Of a DNA stretch of 64,000 nt, positions 17,532 to 26,322 are shown piece by piece. The stretch is taken from assembly GCA_019912395.1 (NCBI GenBank), contig JAIOIH010000042.1:124001-188000 (forward strand). The letters run 5' to 3'. Below the pieces are notes generated by a model that saw only the letters and a list, made by a program, of their open reading frames with translations, ran no database searches and was not told the origin of the DNA. Each line of letters starts with the position of its first letter. Position 1 is the first letter of the stretch. The DNA comes from Flavobacteriales bacterium (GTDB taxonomy: Bacteria > Bacteroidota > Bacteroidia > Flavobacteriales_F > PHOS-HE28). Position numbers and translations under genes: made by a program.

Positions 17532-20500
17532 TCAATGTTTCACGAAGCGGGTACTGCGTATGCTGCTACCTTGGTTCAGTCGGAGGCAGTATACGCCATC
17601 AGCCCAGCCTTCCACGGCGATCTGCAAGGTTTGCATGCCTGAGTTCACCTTCCTGTGGAGCACGATGCGTCCGGTGATATCCAGCACGTCCAGGGTGGTA
17701 TTGGGTGGAAGCCCTCCGGGGAGACGGATGTTGACAAAGTCGCTGGCCGGGGAGGGATACACGGAAAAATCCGAAGGAGTGGACACCTCCTCCACGGAAA
17801 CTCCGGTCTCCGGTCCCAGCAGATGGACGCTGTAAGCCGTCATAAGGTCTTGAGGCGGTGCGGGGATCCACTGGTTCACCGGGTTCCCGTTCGCATCCGC
17901 CATCACATACCAACAATTGGTGGTGGCGGTCACGTTCACCGTTGCTGTGGTTGGATCGATGTTGTAGATGTAGTTGGCATCGTATCGTCCATCCACGTTC
18001 GGATTGTTGGAAATGCCGAGCGTGGAACTTTCACGGTTCCATACATCCAACACGGTGTAGTCGGGGCCGAAGGTGTTGGAATAGGAGAACTGCACTTCCG
18101 TGCGGGCCGCCGTGTAGTCTCCGGCGGGCAGGTCCCATGAACCGCTCCAGGCATTGACCCAACTATTGATGTGGATCGTCTCACTGGGGAATGTGGTGGG
18201 CACTGGATGCACAGACGTGGAATGGAAAACCCAATAGGGTGATGCCACTTGCCGCACAGCCTCCCCGGCGTTCAGCCTGCCCCAGCCATTGGGGTCATCA
18301 TAGGTGCCGGGGCCGTTCAGGTCATCCGTGGCCGTGGATTCCATGATGTGCTCCACATCTTCCGGTGCCAGGTCGTTAGCGGCACCGCTCAGCACGTTGT
18401 GTTCGCTCATCATCAGGGCCGCCACCCCGGCCGCGTGGGGCGCCGCCGCAGAAGTTCCCTGGAAGCAGTCATAGTAGGCGGGCAAACCCGGTTGACATAA
18501 GGGGAAGTTGGTAGGATGATGGCCCACTGTGGAAGCAATTATCTGCGTTGCACCGGGCGCGACCAGGTCCATGTCATTGCCGTATTGCGTGTAGAAAGGC
18601 CCGTTCGCGAAAGTCATTGAGAGGCCATCGGTCCCACTGGCCCCGATGCTCAAGATACCGTTTTCGTCCAAGTAGGTACCCCCGTAGCAACTGGGGAAAG
18701 TGACAGCGTAGGGGCCGGGGTCCCCGGAGTTCCCGCGCGCCGCCACAACCATGCACTGGTTGTGGTACGCGTTCACCACCGCCTGGATGAGGGCGGGGGA
18801 AAATGCTTCGGGCCTGGGCCCAGCGCCCCAACTGAGGTTGAGGATATTGCAACCCGGTATCCAGTCAAAACCGACTCCATCGGTGGAGGCATCCACAATG
18901 GCCGGTGCGATATCATCCAATTGCATGTAGACATAGCCGTCCACGATGCCAGCCGAATACAGCGAACAGCCCGTGTTGGGCGCACCCGTTCCGCCTGCAA
19001 TGCCCGCAATGCCGATGCCATTGTTCCGAATGGCACCCACAATTCCCGCACAGGCGGTTCCGTGTTCGCTAAAAGGATGGAACTCTTGGTACTGATATTG
19101 CCATCCGTTCCAAACATAGTCGTACCCACCGGCAACGTGGTCGCCAAGATCTTCCACAGCTTCATTGTAGGCACCATCCCTATTGATGCCCTCGACCATG
19201 TCGTCCACGATGCCGACCTTCACTTCGGGAATTCCCGTTTGAATGTCCCAAGCGGGGTCCACATTGATGTCTGCATTGGGATAAGAGGCTGTGGGGACCA
19301 AGCTCGGTTGGCGGTGCAGCAAGGGATCGTTCGGAATGTCATAGGGCTGGTAAATGTTGTTCACCTGAGCGTAGGTGATCTCCTGGTTCAGGGTATTTAA
19401 GCTGTCGATGGCGGCAAGGAGATCGGTGCCTTCGGGCAGGCCGATCTTCAGTACCCGCCAGAATTCCGGCATGGGCACCTCCTCGCCCAAGCGGGAAATG
19501 GAAATACTGTCCGCCGTGGTCATCCCGAAGAAGACCTTGTACACCGGCACCTTGCCGCCGGAGGAAATATTGAGCTTATGGGCGACGACATCCGCCGTTG
19601 CCGGGTCCAGGGCCTTGTCCAAGGTGCTGAACTGGATTTCCTTCTTGTCCACCCACTCAGTGTTGACCACAGGCTTCCTGAAGCTGACGATCAACTGCCG
19701 GTCCATGCAGATCGGCGTGCCGCTGGAATCCACCACTGCACTGTCCTTCACGGTGGTATACCGGTATTTCACCATGGAATAGGTCTTTGTGGGGCCTTCT
19801 CCGGTGATGCCGCTCACATAGGCCTCCTTGCCAACGGCGATCAGGCCAAGGGCCTTGTCATCACCGTTCAGCCCGTCATAGTACTTGTACCATTCCTGCT
19901 TGCCGTCGGCCGCATATTTTACCGTGAGGAAATCATTGGTTTCCCCGTTGAACACGGTGCCTACCACCAAGACCCCACCGTCCTGGGTTACGGCCAGCTT
20001 TTCGGCTTCTGCCCGGTATTCCGGTTCCTTGGGCTTGAATTCACGGGTCCACAAGGTGTTTCCCTGCGCATCATACTTGACGGTCATGAACAGGGATCCG
20101 CCTTCCGCCAAGTCGCTGTAGCCGGCCACATAGGCCTGCCCTTCCGGGTCCACGCCGATGGCCTTGCCCACATCCGCCCTGTTCGCATCACCATCGTATG
20201 TCCGGGCCCAGTCCAACGTAAAGCCGCCCGTTAGCTTCACGGTCTGCATATCCCTGCCGTCATCCTCACCACTGAACCCGGTGAGGAAGAAATGGCCGTC
20301 GATATCCCTGGTGAACGCCAATGCGCTGTTGATGCTGACGCCGGGAACGGAGACGCGTTGTGCGTCCGTCTGTCCCCCGTTGATCTTGTTGTAGCCCACT
20401 GTGGCATATTCCCAAATGCCCGGTGTGGCCGAGGAGGCCCCGCTAACGACCGGGTCGTTGTTCGCGTTGAGTTCCAATCCCACGGCGATGTCGATGGATC

Positions 20501-21107
20501 CGCTGTGATCATAATTGCTGTGCCACAGCAAATTGCCTGAGGCATCGAATTTGAGCAGCACGTAATCCACATTGTTGAAGGTGGAATAGGTGATGCCGGC
20601 CACGTAGATATTGCCAGCCGGGTCCAGTTTGATGCTGGTGGGGGCGTCGATCAGGTTCGATACCCCGTCCCATGTGCTATGCCAAACGAGATCGCCCTCC
20701 TCATCATACTTGAGCACGACGATGTCCTGCATGCCGTTCACCGAGGTGGTCGCTGCCGCGATGAAAGCATTCCCGTAATTGTCCGTGGCCACGGCTGCAC
20801 CGTAATCTGGTCCGTGCGCCTCGCCATCGAAGGTTCGTTCCCACATCAGCCCCCCGTCCCGGTCATATTTATTGATGAGCACATCGGGATTCCCCGGCTC
20901 GGTCATGGTGTTACCGGCCATGATCACGTTGCCTTGGAAATCGAAGACGCTGGCACTCCAATTGAGCGTATCCGGTAGCCCGATGGTTTCCGACCATTCC
21001 TTGTTCACGTAGGATTTCTGTGCCATTCCTGCAAATCCCAAGATCAGTGCAATGTAGCACAGCACGAGCCTCAACATCCGCGTAAGACGAGTATCGGAGT
21101 ATTTCAT
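17532..21107 (-). CDS. T9SS-secreted subtilisin-like (S8) serine peptidase
   Basis: 1191 residues from the ATG at 21107, chosen because MKYSDTRLTRMLRLVLCYIA starts a good signal peptide. The first 450 residues are beta-propeller/SBBP-like repeats (DNYGNAFIAAATTS, DPEGQAYVAGYSD). The S8 domain follows with Asp635 (GIVDDM), His682 (EHGTACAG) and Ser886 (GTSAAAPHAAG), a complete triad. The end (VYPSPASDFVNIRLPGG, LDVLDITGRIVLHRKV) is a T9SS type A sorting domain closely matching those of the two downstream genes. It heads a three-gene operon and may process itself or its co-secreted repeat proteins. The XRE gene runs divergently 131 bp away. Confidence 0.9.
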   Translation of the reverse strand: MKYSDTRLTRMLRLVLCYIALILGFAGMAQKSYVNKEWSETIGLPDTLNWSASVFDFQGNVIMAGNTMTEPGNPDVLINKYDRDGGLMWERTFDGEAHGPDYGAAVATDNYGNAFIAAATTSVNGMQDIVVLKYDEEGDLVWHSTWDGVSNLIDAPTSIKLDPAGNIYVAGITYSTFNNVDYVLLKFDASGNLLWHSNYDHSGSIDIAVGLELNANNDPVVSGASSATPGIWEYATVGYNKINGGQTDAQRVSVPGVSINSALAFTRDIDGHFFLTGFSGEDDGRDMQTVKLTGGFTLDWARTYDGDANRADVGKAIGVDPEGQAYVAGYSDLAEGGSLFMTVKYDAQGNTLWTREFKPKEPEYRAEAEKLAVTQDGGVLVVGTVFNGETNDFLTVKYAADGKQEWYKYYDGLNGDDKALGLIAVGKEAYVSGITGEGPTKTYSMVKYRYTTVKDSAVVDSSGTPICMDRQLIVSFRKPVVNTEWVDKKEIQFSTLDKALDPATADVVAHKLNISSGGKVPVYKVFFGMTTADSISISRLGEEVPMPEFWRVLKIGLPEGTDLLAAIDSLNTLNQEITYAQVNNIYQPYDIPNDPLLHRQPSLVPTASYPNADINVDPAWDIQTGIPEVKVGIVDDMVEGINRDGAYNEAVEDLGDHVAGGYDYVWNGWQYQYQEFHPFSEHGTACAGIVGAIRNNGIGIAGIAGGTGAPNTGCSLYSAGIVDGYVYMQLDDIAPAIVDASTDGVGFDWIPGCNILNLSWGAGPRPEAFSPALIQAVVNAYHNQCMVVAARGNSGDPGPYAVTFPSCYGGTYLDENGILSIGASGTDGLSMTFANGPFYTQYGNDMDLVAPGATQIIASTVGHHPTNFPLCQPGLPAYYDCFQGTSAAAPHAAGVAALMMSEHNVLSGAANDLAPEDVEHIMESTATDDLNGPGTYDDPNGWGRLNAGEAVRQVASPYWVFHSTSVHPVPTTFPSETIHINSWVNAWSGSWDLPAGDYTAARTEVQFSYSNTFGPDYTVLDVWNRESSTLGISNNPNVDGRYDANYIYNIDPTTATVNVTATTNCWYVMADANGNPVNQWIPAPPQDLMTAYSVHLLGPETGVSVEEVSTPSDFSVYPSPASDFVNIRLPGGLPPNTTLDVLDITGRIVLHRKVNSGMQTLQIAVEGWADGVYCLRLNQGSSIRSTRFVKH

Positions 21108-21181
21108 GGGGTAAAGGGGTTGGTGTACGACGAAAATAGCCGCGACCGACATGTGGATGAGGGGCAAAAGGCACGTTATCG

Positions 21182-21209
21182 GGGATGCCGATGACCATAT
21201 CGGCATCCC
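21182..21209. promoter_or_regulatory. 11-bp inverted repeat between the subtilase and XRE genes
   Basis: gggatgccgat (21182-21192) and atcggcatccc (21199-21209) are perfect arms with a six-base spacer. Placed in the divergent region next to an XRE-type gene and 29 bp before its ATG, it is a good candidate operator for that regulator. A TACCTTTC box (21213-21220) overlaps the downstream flank. Confidence 0.5.
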
Positions 21210-21238
21210 TGATACCTTTCGGCCCTATTCCAGTACAG

Positions 21239-21640
21239 ATGAACAAAAAGCAAATTGCGATGCGGATCCGCCAACTGCGGGAGGAACGGAACTTGACCCA
21301 GAAGGAAGTGGCCGACGTGCTTGGGATCCATCAGCCTGCCTATTGCGCGAAGGAGAGCGGCGACACCTCATTCACTGCGGTTGATCTGGACAAATTGGCC
21401 GTTTTCTATAACCTGAGCTTGGACGAATTGCTGCGTGCGGACCAGCCCGTGCTGAACATGTACGAGAACAAGGTGGCGAACGGCTACAACGTGATCCATA
21501 CACAGAACCAGCAAGGCATCAGCGCCGAGCTGTTCAACCGGCTTTGTGACATCATGGAAAACAATGCGATCGTACTCAAGGACATCGCCGCACAACATGC
21601 GAAGTTGATCGAGCTGTTGGCGCGGGCCGGCAAGAGTTAG
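21239..21640 (+). CDS. XRE-family transcriptional regulator
   Basis: 133 residues from ATG 21239. Residues 8-62 form a Cro/CI-type helix-turn-helix: RIRQLREERNLTQKEVADVL followed by IHQPAYCAKESGDTSFTAVDL. The C-terminal part (FNRLCDIMENNAIVLKDIA, AKLIELLARAG) is a helical, probably dimerising, segment. It is divergent from the three-gene T9SS operon and probably controls it or itself through the inverted repeat upstream. The reading frame stops directly against a remnant of an aminotransferase gene, which suggests that the DNA from here leftwards was joined to old egt-linked sequence at this point. Confidence 0.88.
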   Translation: MNKKQIAMRIRQLREERNLTQKEVADVLGIHQPAYCAKESGDTSFTAVDLDKLAVFYNLSLDELLRADQPVLNMYENKVANGYNVIHTQNQQGISAELFNRLCDIMENNAIVLKDIAAQHAKLIELLARAGKS

Positions 21641-21727
21641 TTGCGTGGCGCGGGCATCCGCATCGGGGTCCACTTCTACAACAATGAGACGGATGTGGAA
21701 CGGTTGGTGGAGGGGGTCCGGAACTAG
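21641..21727 (+). pseudogene. Remnant: C-terminal 28 codons of a class V aminotransferase-like gene
   Basis: Directly after the XRE stop, 28 codons plus TAG read LRGAGIRIGVHFYNNETDVE and on to RLVEGVRN. This aligns with the last 27 codons of the gene at 13224-14291 (LRGAGIRIGIHFYNDEEDIE...). The first 26 bases are identical (compare 14208-14233). There is no start codon and no upstream part, so it is a truncated gene end. Divergence at other codons shows it comes from a paralogue or an old duplication, not a recent copy. Confidence 0.8.
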
Positions 21728-21753
21728 GCCGAAACACCATGGAGAGATAAGCC

Positions 21754-22743
21754 CTAGCGCTCCGGATCGGTCCGCGCGAAGACCACGTCGGTGAAGTAGC
21801 CCTTGCCGTCCGTGAATTGTGCCGTGATACGAAGCCCGGAATGGGTGGCGAGGTCCTCGATCATCGCATTGTCATACTTCTGGCTGATCTCCGTGTGCAG
21901 TGCTTCCCAAGCGTTGAAATGAACGGGGGCTTCTGCACCCGGAATGTGAACGTCCTGATCACAAGTGCTCACGAGGTAGCTGAGCGCTCGGCCGCTCGAG
22001 GGGTCGTACACGGGCGTGTGGATGAACTGCTCCACGTTGAAGTCCGCACCGAGTTCACGATTGATCCGGTGCAACAGATTGAGGTTGAACTCGCGTGTGT
22101 GGCCCTCGCTATCGTTGTAGGCGCGCAGAATGGTCGCAGGGTCCTTTTTCCGGTCGAACCCCACGAGGAACCGGTCGTTCGGACCCAAGTACCTCGCCAC
22201 GCCTTTCAGCAGGTCGATGGCGCGCGCGCGGTCCAAGTTGCCAATGTTGGAGCCGAGGAACAGCACGGCCTTCGCTTCCGAGGGGTCGGAGAAACCGCGC
22301 TCGATGGCCTCAAAATACTCGCCCTGTTCCGCTTGGTAGCGAAGTGTTGGAAGTTCCTTCTTCAACGCTTGTCCAAGCTGATCCAGCACATGCCTCGAAA
22401 TATCGATCGGGTGATACACGGGATCACGGCCCTGCTCCAGCGCACGCCTCAGTACATGCTTGGTCTTCGCACCATCGCCCGCCCCCAGCTCGAAGAGGGA
22501 AAAGCGTTGATGCCCGTTGAACAAGGCCGCCAGCACCGCATCCGTTTGGTCCCGTAGGATCTCGTCCTCGGCCCGCGTGACGTAATAGTCCTCCGAGGCC
22601 ATGATCCGCTGGAAGAGCTTGTCGCCCGCCGCATCGTAGAAGTAGCGCGAGCTGATCTTCTTCGGCGTACCGGCAAGCCCGGCGAGGACGTGCGCCCGGA
22701 ATTCCTTCGTCGCCGCGGATATGGGTTCGAGGATGTCCTTCAT
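21754..22743 (-). CDS. egtD: EgtD, L-histidine N-alpha-methyltransferase
   Basis: 329 residues from the ATG at 22743; earlier in-frame starts lie in a tctgatct repeat and overlap egtB. SAM-dependent methyltransferase motif FELGAGDGAKTKHVL is near residue 81, followed by FLGSNIGNL and DRFLVGFDRKKD, all typical of EgtD (DUF2260). It makes hercynine by trimethylating histidine, the first step of ergothioneine synthesis in the cytoplasm. It follows egtB by 19 bases on the same strand. Confidence 0.93.
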   Translation of the reverse strand: MKDILEPISAATKEFRAHVLAGLAGTPKKISSRYFYDAAGDKLFQRIMASEDYYVTRAEDEILRDQTDAVLAALFNGHQRFSLFELGAGDGAKTKHVLRRALEQGRDPVYHPIDISRHVLDQLGQALKKELPTLRYQAEQGEYFEAIERGFSDPSEAKAVLFLGSNIGNLDRARAIDLLKGVARYLGPNDRFLVGFDRKKDPATILRAYNDSEGHTREFNLNLLHRINRELGADFNVEQFIHTPVYDPSSGRALSYLVSTCDQDVHIPGAEAPVHFNAWEALHTEISQKYDNAMIEDLATHSGLRITAQFTDGKGYFTDVVFARTDPER

Positions 22744-22776
22744 CTTCTGATCTTCTGATCTTCTAATTTTCTGATC
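22744..22776. repeat. tctgatct tandem words at the egtB-egtD junction
   Basis: cttctgatcttctgatcttc plus aattttctgatcc fills the 19-base gap and encodes the last residues of EgtB (GSEN). It belongs to the same short-word family as 5876-5910 and 7959-7976. Confidence 0.55.
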
Positions 22777-24010
22777 CATCCCGCGCAAGCCGGATCCCGG
22801 TGTATTGCCAGCGCAGGTTTGGCTGGAAAAAATTGCGATACGAGGCGCGCGAATGGTTCGGCGCCGTGGCCACCGAGGCTCCGCGCAGCACCATCTGGTT
22901 CACCATGAACTTACCGTTGTATTCGCCCAGGGCACCGGGAACCCGTTTGTATCCCGGATACGGCAGGTATGCACTGTTCGTCCACTCCCAGCGCTGGCCC
23001 CACTGGAACCGCGTGTTCGCCACCTCCCATTCCGCTTCCGTCGGCAGGCGCTTCCCGCTCCATTCCGCGAAGGCGAACGCCTCGTAGAAGGAGATGTGGC
23101 ACAAGGGCATCTTCGGCTCCACCACTGCCAAGCCCTTCAGTGTGTAGTAGTGCCACGCGCCATCCACTTTGTGCCAGTACATCGGGGCTTGTACGTGGTT
23201 GTCCTGCACCCACTGCCAGCCATCGCTGTGCCAATGGTTGAAGTCCGCGTAGCCCCCATTGTCCATGAACGCCAGGAATTCACCGTTGGTCACCAAGCGG
23301 TCGCTGATCGCGAAGTCCTCCACATACACTTGGTGCCGTGCATGCTCATTGTCGAAGCTGAAGCCTTCACCCTCGGATCCGATGGAGTACAAGCCGCCGT
23401 TGATGGGGATGAAGTCGCCCTTGGTCTTCTCCGCGCCGCTTTCGGTGAAGTCGTCGTATACGGGGAACAGCGGATTATTGCCGAGGATATACTTCAGGTC
23501 CGTCATCAGTAATTCCTGGTGCTGCTCCTCGTGATTGAGTCCGAGCTCCAGGATCCGCAGTTGTTCCTCGCTTGCATTTCCGCTGGCCAGGAACGCGTCC
23601 ATCGCCTTGTCCACATGTGCGCGATACGCATGCACTTCCTCCAACGTGGGGCGGGTCATGTTGCCACGGTCGGCGCGCAGCACGCGCTTGCCCACGGTCT
23701 CGTAATAGCTGTTGAACAGGTAGGCCATGTCCGCATTGAACAGCTTGTATTCCTCGCTGTTCTTCAGAATGAACTGTTCAAAGAACCACGTGGTGTGACC
23801 AAGGTGCCACTTGGGCGGTGATACGTCCACGATCGGCTGCACCACATGGTCCTCCACTTTCAGCGGTGCGCAGATGGCCACGGTGCGGGCCCGCACGGCG
23901 TGAAAGCGTCGGGCCGGATCCGTGGCTGTTTGCGCTATTCCCTCCGACGTGCTGGTACCGGGGAGGTTCGCCACCGCTGAGGGGCTTTCATCCTTCTTTG
24001 TGTTCTGCAT
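22763..24010 (-). CDS. egtB: EgtB, ergothioneine sulfoxide synthase
   Basis: 415 residues from ATG 24010 (MQNTKKDES); an ATG at 24025 is also possible. The N-terminal DinB-like domain carries the iron ligands: HLGHTTWFFEQF and HEEQHQELLMTDLKYIL. The C-terminal formylglycine-synthase-like domain is seen as PINGGLYSIGSEGEGFSFDNE, EAFAFAEWSGKRLPTEAEWE and LRGASVATAPNHSRASYRNFF. It is an iron(II)- and oxygen-dependent enzyme that joins a thiol (cysteine or gamma-glutamyl-cysteine) to hercynine. No EgtA or EgtC is nearby, so cysteine as thiol donor is plausible; the lyase step would need an EgtE-like enzyme such as the protein at 13224. Confidence 0.94.
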   Translation of the reverse strand: MQNTKKDESPSAVANLPGTSTSEGIAQTATDPARRFHAVRARTVAICAPLKVEDHVVQPIVDVSPPKWHLGHTTWFFEQFILKNSEEYKLFNADMAYLFNSYYETVGKRVLRADRGNMTRPTLEEVHAYRAHVDKAMDAFLASGNASEEQLRILELGLNHEEQHQELLMTDLKYILGNNPLFPVYDDFTESGAEKTKGDFIPINGGLYSIGSEGEGFSFDNEHARHQVYVEDFAISDRLVTNGEFLAFMDNGGYADFNHWHSDGWQWVQDNHVQAPMYWHKVDGAWHYYTLKGLAVVEPKMPLCHISFYEAFAFAEWSGKRLPTEAEWEVANTRFQWGQRWEWTNSAYLPYPGYKRVPGALGEYNGKFMVNQMVLRGASVATAPNHSRASYRNFFQPNLRWQYTGIRLARDGSEN

Positions 24011-24124
24011 AATTGAATGACGCATAGCGCGCTTGTATTGTTCAACTGCCAAGCCTGTTGTCGCTCCATCGCCACGGTCCTGACGCTATCTTGGCTGCGC
24101 GTTCACCCTTGCAAGCTGGACCAC

Positions 24125-24577
24125 ATGAAGGACATCTTCAACAAGTCGGTTTCGGATGAAGTGGTCTCGCGCATCGAAAAGCTAACGCCTGAGGCGCAGC
24201 CCCATTGGGGCAAAATGGACGCTGCGCAAATGCTGGCGCATTGCAACGTGACGTACGAAATGGCCTTCACCGACAAGCACCCGAAACCGAGAGGCTTGAT
24301 GAAGCTGGTGGTGAGGATGTTCGTGAAGAACGCAGTTGTTTCGGAGAAACCGTATCCACGGAATTCACGCACGGCACCTCAATTCCTGATCTCGGATGGA
24401 AGGAGCTTCAAGCTGGAGAAGACCCGCTTAATAGCGTACGTCAACCAATGCCAACAGCTTGGTGCGGCATACTTCGACGGCAAGGGGTCACGTTCCTTCG
24501 GGCCGCTGAACACGCGGGAATGGAACAACATGTTCTACAAGCACTTGGACCATCACCTCACCCAATTCGGCGTATAG
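24125..24577 (+). CDS. DUF1569 (DinB-like) family protein
   Basis: 150 residues from ATG 24125 (MKDIFNKSVSDEVVSRIEKL). The pattern WGKMDAAQMLAHCNVTYEMAF and the C-terminal YKHLDHHLTQFG are hallmarks of DUF1569, a four-helix DinB-like fold with a possible metal site formed by the three histidines. Function is unknown; some relatives are thiol-linked. A TATCTTGG box lies at 24087-24094, about 30 bp upstream. It is divergent from egtB. Confidence 0.8.
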   Translation: MKDIFNKSVSDEVVSRIEKLTPEAQPHWGKMDAAQMLAHCNVTYEMAFTDKHPKPRGLMKLVVRMFVKNAVVSEKPYPRNSRTAPQFLISDGRSFKLEKTRLIAYVNQCQQLGAAYFDGKGSRSFGPLNTREWNNMFYKHLDHHLTQFGV

Positions 24578-24627
24578 GCCAACACCGGTTGAGTACTGTC
24601 AAGCATCTTGACGCTCCCTGATCGGGA

Positions 24628-25455
24628 CTACTTCCCGAAGTGAATCACCGCCGAGAGGGCGCCCATCACGGCCTGGTCCACGTTGCGACCACTGAGCACA
24701 TAGTTCGCTTCCGCCACTATCCCGATACGGGGGCAAACGAGCTTGTAGTACTTCCCACCGACCTTCAGGAAGTCAACCCCCAACTCCTTGAAGCTGGTTG
24801 GTGCTAGATCCCCGGTACCCCGATAGTTCTTGCCACCGTCCGCCTTTTGCCCTTGCGCATAGATCTCCCAGAAATGCGTGCTATTGAAATGTCCGAAGCG
24901 TAAGGTTCCGATCAGTGCGTCCGGCGTGGGGTCCGAGGCGAATACCTCCCCGCCGACGAGGCTCGCGAACCAGCCATTGTCCCACGTGTACTGCACCACG
25001 CCCATTGGAATGACGCCTGTTGCTTGCTGACCGATCGCATTGACGCCCTCGGTTTGATAATCCGTTAGCGGCAGGCTATAGCCCAAGGCAGGACCCAAGG
25101 CCAACCTACCCTTGCCGATCCCGGTATTCACGGGCAACCATTTCAGGAAGGCCGATGCATCCTGAAAGTCCGCTTCGGTCGAGTTCCAAATGAACGGAAC
25201 GCTCAGTTGCAGGTCGAGTTCCCCGGTGATCCCGCGTGCGGCAAAAAGGGTGACCGCCTGCTGGTTTCGTTCGATGCCCGCATTGCCATCGGCGAGGTAG
25301 TAGTCCAAACCCTTCTGATAACTGAAGGAGGTGACCACGTCCATATTGCCCGCGCCCTTGTTGAAGCCGTCCACCTGCGCTTCCACCGCAGGGGAGATCA
25401 AACATGCGATCAACACATGCTTCCAGTTCTTCGAGATGTCTACAGCGCTTCGCAT
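24628..25455 (-). CDS. Outer-membrane beta-barrel-like protein
   Basis: 275 residues from ATG 25455, beginning with a signal peptide (KHVLIACLISPAVEAQVDG). The rest alternates hydrophobic and polar residues with aromatic girdles (LDLQLSVPFIWNS, GMVVQYTW-like strands, YYKLVCPRIGIVAEANYVLSG) and ends in a phenylalanine-containing strand (AVIHFGK), as in outer-membrane barrels of the phenol-degradation MetA/transporter type. Substrate unknown. It is followed in the direction of transcription by the end of the DUF1569 gene (convergent) and lies 58 bp after a rhodanese gene. Confidence 0.6.
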   Translation of the reverse strand: MRSAVDISKNWKHVLIACLISPAVEAQVDGFNKGAGNMDVVTSFSYQKGLDYYLADGNAGIERNQQAVTLFAARGITGELDLQLSVPFIWNSTEADFQDASAFLKWLPVNTGIGKGRLALGPALGYSLPLTDYQTEGVNAIGQQATGVIPMGVVQYTWDNGWFASLVGGEVFASDPTPDALIGTLRFGHFNSTHFWEIYAQGQKADGGKNYRGTGDLAPTSFKELGVDFLKVGGKYYKLVCPRIGIVAEANYVLSGRNVDQAVMGALSAVIHFGK

Positions 25456-25513
25456 GCTTCCGGAGGGTAAGTCGTCATTCCCATCCATACCTGACCAAGG
25501 CCCAGGACTCAGG

Positions 25514-26035
25514 CTAATGGACCTTCTCCCCCTTCAACGCCCAACGCGACCAGTTCTTGTTGTACGTGTGGATACGGTTCGTCGGCTTCCCGACATCATC
25601 CACCACGGCGTGGCCGGTGTTCACCCATTCAAAGATGCCGCCGTAGAGGTTCCTCACGCTGGTGTAGCCGGCCTTCAGCAGTTTTTCCGTTACCCGCTCG
25701 CTGCGATAGCCCACGGAGCAATACACCACGATGGCCGCGTCCTTTGGCAGGTCCTTCACCTTGGCAATGTCGAAATCATCGTAGCCCACACGGCGCGCCT
25801 TGGCAATGTGGCTCACGTCGTATTCTTCCTTGGATCGCGCATCCAACAGCACGACTTTCGGCTCCTTGGCCAGTTGCGGCACATCGATCACGGGCGTTTT
25901 GTCGGAGAGCAGGTGTTGCAACTTCTCCTGGTACGCAGGCTCCTGCACGTGCTGGGCTTGCGCTGCTCCCGTAGCGATCAGTAGCAGCAATACCAGTGCG
26001 GTGCGATGTGCGGCTTTGATCAGTGGGGACATCAT
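25514..26035 (-). CDS. Periplasmic rhodanese-like sulfurtransferase
   Basis: 173 residues with a signal peptide (ALVLLLLIATGAAQAQ). A single rhodanese domain follows: LLDARSKEEYDVSHI near residue 63 and the active-site loop VVYCSVGYRSE, with the catalytic cysteine present. It may transfer sulfane sulfur or act in redox defence in the periplasm. It is the third gene of a minus-strand set with the fatty-acid-hydroxylase-like gene and a small membrane protein, 59 bp after the latter. Confidence 0.88.
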   Translation of the reverse strand: MMSPLIKAAHRTALVLLLLIATGAAQAQHVQEPAYQEKLQHLLSDKTPVIDVPQLAKEPKVVLLDARSKEEYDVSHIAKARRVGYDDFDIAKVKDLPKDAAIVVYCSVGYRSERVTEKLLKAGYTSVRNLYGGIFEWVNTGHAVVDDVGKPTNRIHTYNKNWSRWALKGEKVH

Positions 26036-26094
26036 GTTGGTTTAGCTGATGTGTCGATTAGCTGATGATCCTACGCTCGCACCCCGGCACTTTC

Positions 26095-26322
26095 TCACTC
26101 TGTGGTCTTCTTCCCCACCGCCCGTAAAACACCCAACCGCGCCAGCAGAATGATGGGAAAACCGTGCCACAGGAGATCGAGCCAATCCAGCGCCTGCATG
26201 CCGTGCGCGCCACCGGCCACCCAGCGCAATTTGCCCCACAGGTGCGGCTCGGGGAAAAATGGCATCAGGCCGAGCAGCAGTGCCATGGGCACCAGGACCT
26301 TCCAATCGTTGATGAGGTTCAT
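26095..26322 (-). CDS. Small two-helix membrane protein
   Basis: 75 residues with two hydrophobic segments (LVPMALLLGLMPFF and LDLLWHGFPIILLARLGVL) joined by a conserved-looking loop (EPHLWGKLRWVAGGAHGM). Databases often label such proteins RND transporter, but the length and topology do not support that name. Its ATG overlaps the stop of the upstream hydroxylase-like gene as ATGA, so the two products are probably made together. Confidence 0.75.
   Translation of the reverse strand: MNLINDWKVLVPMALLLGLMPFFPEPHLWGKLRWVAGGAHGMQALDWLDLLWHGFPIILLARLGVLRAVGKKTTE

Noticed and set aside
26095-26322. Annotation as RND transporter
   Set aside because: 75 residues with two helices cannot be an RND pump.
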